This document shows, one piece after another, positions 5,663 to 7,517 of a DNA stretch of 7,517 nt. A model generated the notes under the pieces. That model saw only the letters and a list, made by a program, of their open reading frames with translations, was not told the origin of the DNA and made no database searches. The stretch comes from Chloroflexota bacterium (GTDB lineage: Bacteria > Chloroflexota > Dehalococcoidia > Dehalococcoidales > UBA2162): the NCBI GenBank assembly GCA_016202525.1, contig JACQOM010000013.1, forward strand, positions 1 to 7,517, read 5' to 3'. Made by a program: the position numbers and the translations under genes. Each line of letters opens with the position of its first letter. The stretch's first letter is position 1.

Positions 5663-6877
5663 CTACCGCTCGGACCTGCGCTTCAGAGGATAGTATTCAG
5701 GGTTAAATCTTTCCAGACCAAGCTCGGGATTAAGCGGACACTTGATAGTCGCTCCTTCCACCACTCTCTGTGAGCAGAAATTGCATCTGCTACATTTGAC
5801 AATTTTATCTATTTTATCCTCTTTTATCTTGTTGGCCCAAGCCGGGTCGGCCAGCAACTGCCGCGCCAGCGAAACAATATCCGTTTTCCCTTCCGATATA
5901 GCATCCTCTGCCACCTGCGGCGTGTAGATATTGGGGCAGAGCACCGGGACAGAGGCCACGCTTTTGATTGCCGCCGCTTCCGGCAATACTACCCCCTCAT
6001 CATCGGGGAAGGTCCACTTACTGGCGCGGGGAGTCCCGGATGATAGATGGATATAATCGAGCCCGGCACCAACCAGCACCGGGACTATGGTTTTGGAATC
6101 CTCGATTGTTAGACCTCCCTCGAAATGCTCGTCGGCGCTGATGCGGTAACCGATAACCCAGTCCGTCCCCAGCACTGCCCGAGTCTTACGGATTATATTT
6201 AGCGGCAGCCTTAACCTGTTTTCCAGGCTACCACCATAATGGTCGGTCCGCGCGTTATTCGAAGGTGACAGGAACTGGGCAATCAGGTAACCATGCCCTC
6301 CGTGGACCTCTATACCATCGAATCCCGCAATCTTCGCTCTCCTGGCTGCCTTGACGAAATCATCCTCCAGCGCCACTATCTCCTCGGCGGTTAGGGCACG
6401 GGGCACAGGACCAACTCCGGCACCCCTGACTTCGATTTCTTTAAGACGCTTGGGAAATCTTCGAGGAAAACTGTCTTCTCTTATCATTACGGGAATAGCC
6501 GAAGGCGCCACCAGCCCATCCGGGGCACGTGATATATGGCCAACCTGCCCGAACCCCAGGCTCAACTGTATTATCGCCTTGGCACCGAAGGTATGTATCG
6601 CATCTGATAACTGCTCCATTTCGCCTACCTGTTCATCGTCCCAGAGGCCGGTGATGCGCTTGGAACTCCAGTGCCGAGTAGTCACCAGCGTGTGCTCGAC
6701 TATTATCAGACCGACTCCGCCTTTTGCCCGGGCGGCATAATGAGCCAACGTCTGGTCTGTGACATAGCCATCATGGGTGCAACTCCTCGTACCCATTGGC
6801 GCCATCGCTATCCGGTTCTTAACCTCCAGAGAGCCTATTTTTACGGGTTCAAACAGCTTCTTGAATTTGTTGTCCAT
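5663..6877 (-). CDS. Old Yellow Enzyme-family NAD(P)H:flavin oxidoreductase with C-terminal 4Fe-4S motif
   Basis: The 404-residue product is an FMN-binding TIM barrel of the Old Yellow Enzyme, 2,4-dienoyl-CoA reductase and trimethylamine dehydrogenase group. It starts KLFEPVKIGSLEVKNRIAMAPM (7-28), carries the active-site VHGGHGYL (191-198, His192 and His195) and then QFLSPSNNARTDHYGGSLENR (201-221). Near the C terminus Cys362, Cys365, Cys368 and Cys380 (C-x2-C-x2-C-x11-C) resemble the 4Fe-4S ligands of trimethylamine dehydrogenase. The C-terminal FAD/NAD(P)-binding domains of the long members (about 650 residues) are absent, so electrons must come from a separate partner. I chose ATG at 6877-6875, because GAGGAGGG lies 4 bases upstream and family homology begins there; the frame is open further upstream only as overlap with btuF. 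It sits between btuF and cbiB. The substrate is unknown: an enoate reductase role or a corrinoid reductase role are both possible, the latter purely from context. Confidence 0.88.
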   Translation of the reverse strand: MDNKFKKLFEPVKIGSLEVKNRIAMAPMGTRSCTHDGYVTDQTLAHYAARAKGGVGLIIVEHTLVTTRHWSSKRITGLWDDEQVGEMEQLSDAIHTFGAKAIIQLSLGFGQVGHISRAPDGLVAPSAIPVMIREDSFPRRFPKRLKEIEVRGAGVGPVPRALTAEEIVALEDDFVKAARRAKIAGFDGIEVHGGHGYLIAQFLSPSNNARTDHYGGSLENRLRLPLNIIRKTRAVLGTDWVIGYRISADEHFEGGLTIEDSKTIVPVLVGAGLDYIHLSSGTPRASKWTFPDDEGVVLPEAAAIKSVASVPVLCPNIYTPQVAEDAISEGKTDIVSLARQLLADPAWANKIKEDKIDKIVKCSRCNFCSQRVVEGATIKCPLNPELGLERFNPEYYPLKRRSER

Positions 6878-6881
6878 ACTA

Positions 6882-6889
6882 CCCTCCTC
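6882..6889 (-). promoter_or_regulatory. Shine-Dalgarno site deciding the ATG start of the flavoprotein gene
   Basis: GAGGAGGG with a 4-base spacer precedes ATG (6877-6875). This favours the 404-residue product over a 48-residue longer reading that would run into the btuF coding region. Confidence 0.85.
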
Positions 6890-6929
6890 AGATTTAATAC
6901 TAAATAATACCGAATACGCCGAAAAATTG

Positions 6930-7517
6930 CTATTTCTTAAATAGCGCCGGATAAAGGAAGCTGGCGATTTCCTCCAGGCCCTGGACAATACGAGGTCCGG
7001 AACGATTAACCAGGTCACCATCGATATTATAGACCTGGTTATTTTTCATGGCCGATATCTCCCGCCAGACAGGGTGTTTCTTAAGCTCTTCAGCCGTTGT
7101 ATCGGGTAAGTAGCCATGACGAACACCGATAATAATAACCTCGGGGTCGGACCTCAGTATTTCTTCGATGCTGAACTGTACATACGGAGCCACTGTTTTG
7201 GCCGCGATATTCTTCCCGCCGGCCAGAGTTATCAGAGAATCAATAAATGAGCCGGGTCCGGCTGTCCAAGGATTATTCGGGTCAGTAACCGCGAAGGTAT
7301 AAAACACTTTAACACCGGAGGCACCTTTCACCTTATTGGCAACCTGTGCTATTCTATCCTTCATGTTTTTTACAACATCTCTGGCTTTCCCCCCCGCACC
7401 GGTAACCTTGCCCAGTAACTCGATATCCTTTAAAATACCCTCGATACTTTCAGGGTTGATAACCAGGTAATTTATCTTCAGGCTATCCAGTTGTACCATA
7501 AGCTGCTTATCACTGCC
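6930..7517 (-). CDS. btuF: BtuF-like corrinoid ABC transporter substrate-binding protein, 5' end cut by window edge
   Basis: The frame is open to the right edge and 195 residues are visible, ending in TAG. Reading back from the edge gives GSDKQLMVQLDSLKINYLVINPESIEGI, so the internal Met (7499) is not the real start. The fragment carries most of the class III periplasmic-binding fold: the interlobe helix region ending the first lobe, then the second lobe with WTAGPGSFIDSLITLAGGKNIA, QFSIEEILRSDPEVIIIG, HPVWREISAMKNNQVYNID and GPRIVQGLEEIASFLYP. These are typical of the BtuF/FecB/FhuD family, which also binds siderophores and haem; the cobalamin assignment comes from the downstream genes. The missing N terminus should hold a signal peptide or lipoprotein signal, since the protein acts outside the membrane. 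BtuC and BtuD genes are not downstream, so they would have to lie upstream of this window or elsewhere. The gap to the flavoprotein gene is 52 AT-rich bases without a clear terminator. Confidence 0.88.
   Translation of the reverse strand, partial: GSDKQLMVQLDSLKINYLVINPESIEGILKDIELLGKVTGAGGKARDVVKNMKDRIAQVANKVKGASGVKVFYTFAVTDPNNPWTAGPGSFIDSLITLAGGKNIAAKTVAPYVQFSIEEILRSDPEVIIIGVRHGYLPDTTAEELKKHPVWREISAMKNNQVYNIDGDLVNRSGPRIVQGLEEIASFLYPALFKK

Noticed and set aside
6878..6929. Possible promoter or cobalamin riboswitch between btuF and the flavoprotein gene
   Set aside because: Only 52 bases are available, far too few for a cobalamin riboswitch. The AT-rich stretch with repeated AATAC at 6896-6917 shows no convincing promoter boxes.
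6878..7021. N-terminal extension of the flavoprotein by 48 residues
   Set aside because: It would overlap the conserved C terminus of btuF, and a strong Shine-Dalgarno site and family homology both begin at the ATG at 6877.

Overview
The window is a stretch of a bacterial vitamin B12 (cobalamin) salvage and nucleotide-loop-assembly operon. All eight genes lie on the minus strand, so transcription runs from the right edge (7517) to the left edge (1). No corrin-ring synthesis gene is visible, and the recognisable enzymes all act after the ring is made. This fits an organism that imports corrinoids and rebuilds their lower ligand. The moderately GC-rich sequence and the gene set (BtuF-type binding protein, CbiB, CobD, CobT, CobS, CobC) recall the corrinoid-salvage operons of Dehalococcoidia (Chloroflexota). 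That placement is from memory and is an inference; other anaerobic bacteria are possible.

Layout in transcription order: (1) the 3' part of a BtuF-like corrinoid-binding protein gene (6930-7517, start outside the window); (2) an Old Yellow Enzyme-family flavoprotein with a C-terminal four-cysteine iron-sulfur motif (5663-6877); (3) cbiB (4714-5643); (4) cobD, threonine-phosphate decarboxylase (3621-4730); (5) a stand-alone asparagine-synthetase-type ATP-dependent ligase domain with a C-terminal zinc ribbon (2654-3634), function unknown; (6) cobT (1547-2614); (7) cobS (768-1550); (8) cobC, alpha-ribazole phosphatase, which starts at a TTG at 601 and runs off the left edge. Most junctions are tight: a 19-base gap, overlaps of 17 and 14 bases, a 39-base gap and a 4-base overlap, which implies one mRNA and translational coupling. 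The one larger gap inside the operon, 602-767 between cobS and cobC, holds a 108-base nested palindromic element (646-753).

How the genes fit together: BtuF captures the corrinoid. CobD makes (R)-1-amino-2-propanol phosphate from threonine phosphate, and CbiB attaches it to the corrin. CobT activates the lower-ligand base, CobS joins it to activated cobinamide, and CobC removes the phosphate. The guanylyltransferase (CobU/CobY), the corrinoid adenosyltransferase and the BtuC/BtuD transporter subunits are needed for this scheme but are not in the window. The two genes without an established place in the pathway, the asparagine-synthetase-like protein and the iron-sulfur flavoprotein, are the best candidates for something undescribed here. 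Five of the seven visible start codons are GTG or TTG, each supported by a Shine-Dalgarno sequence and a nearby upstream in-frame stop or by family alignment.
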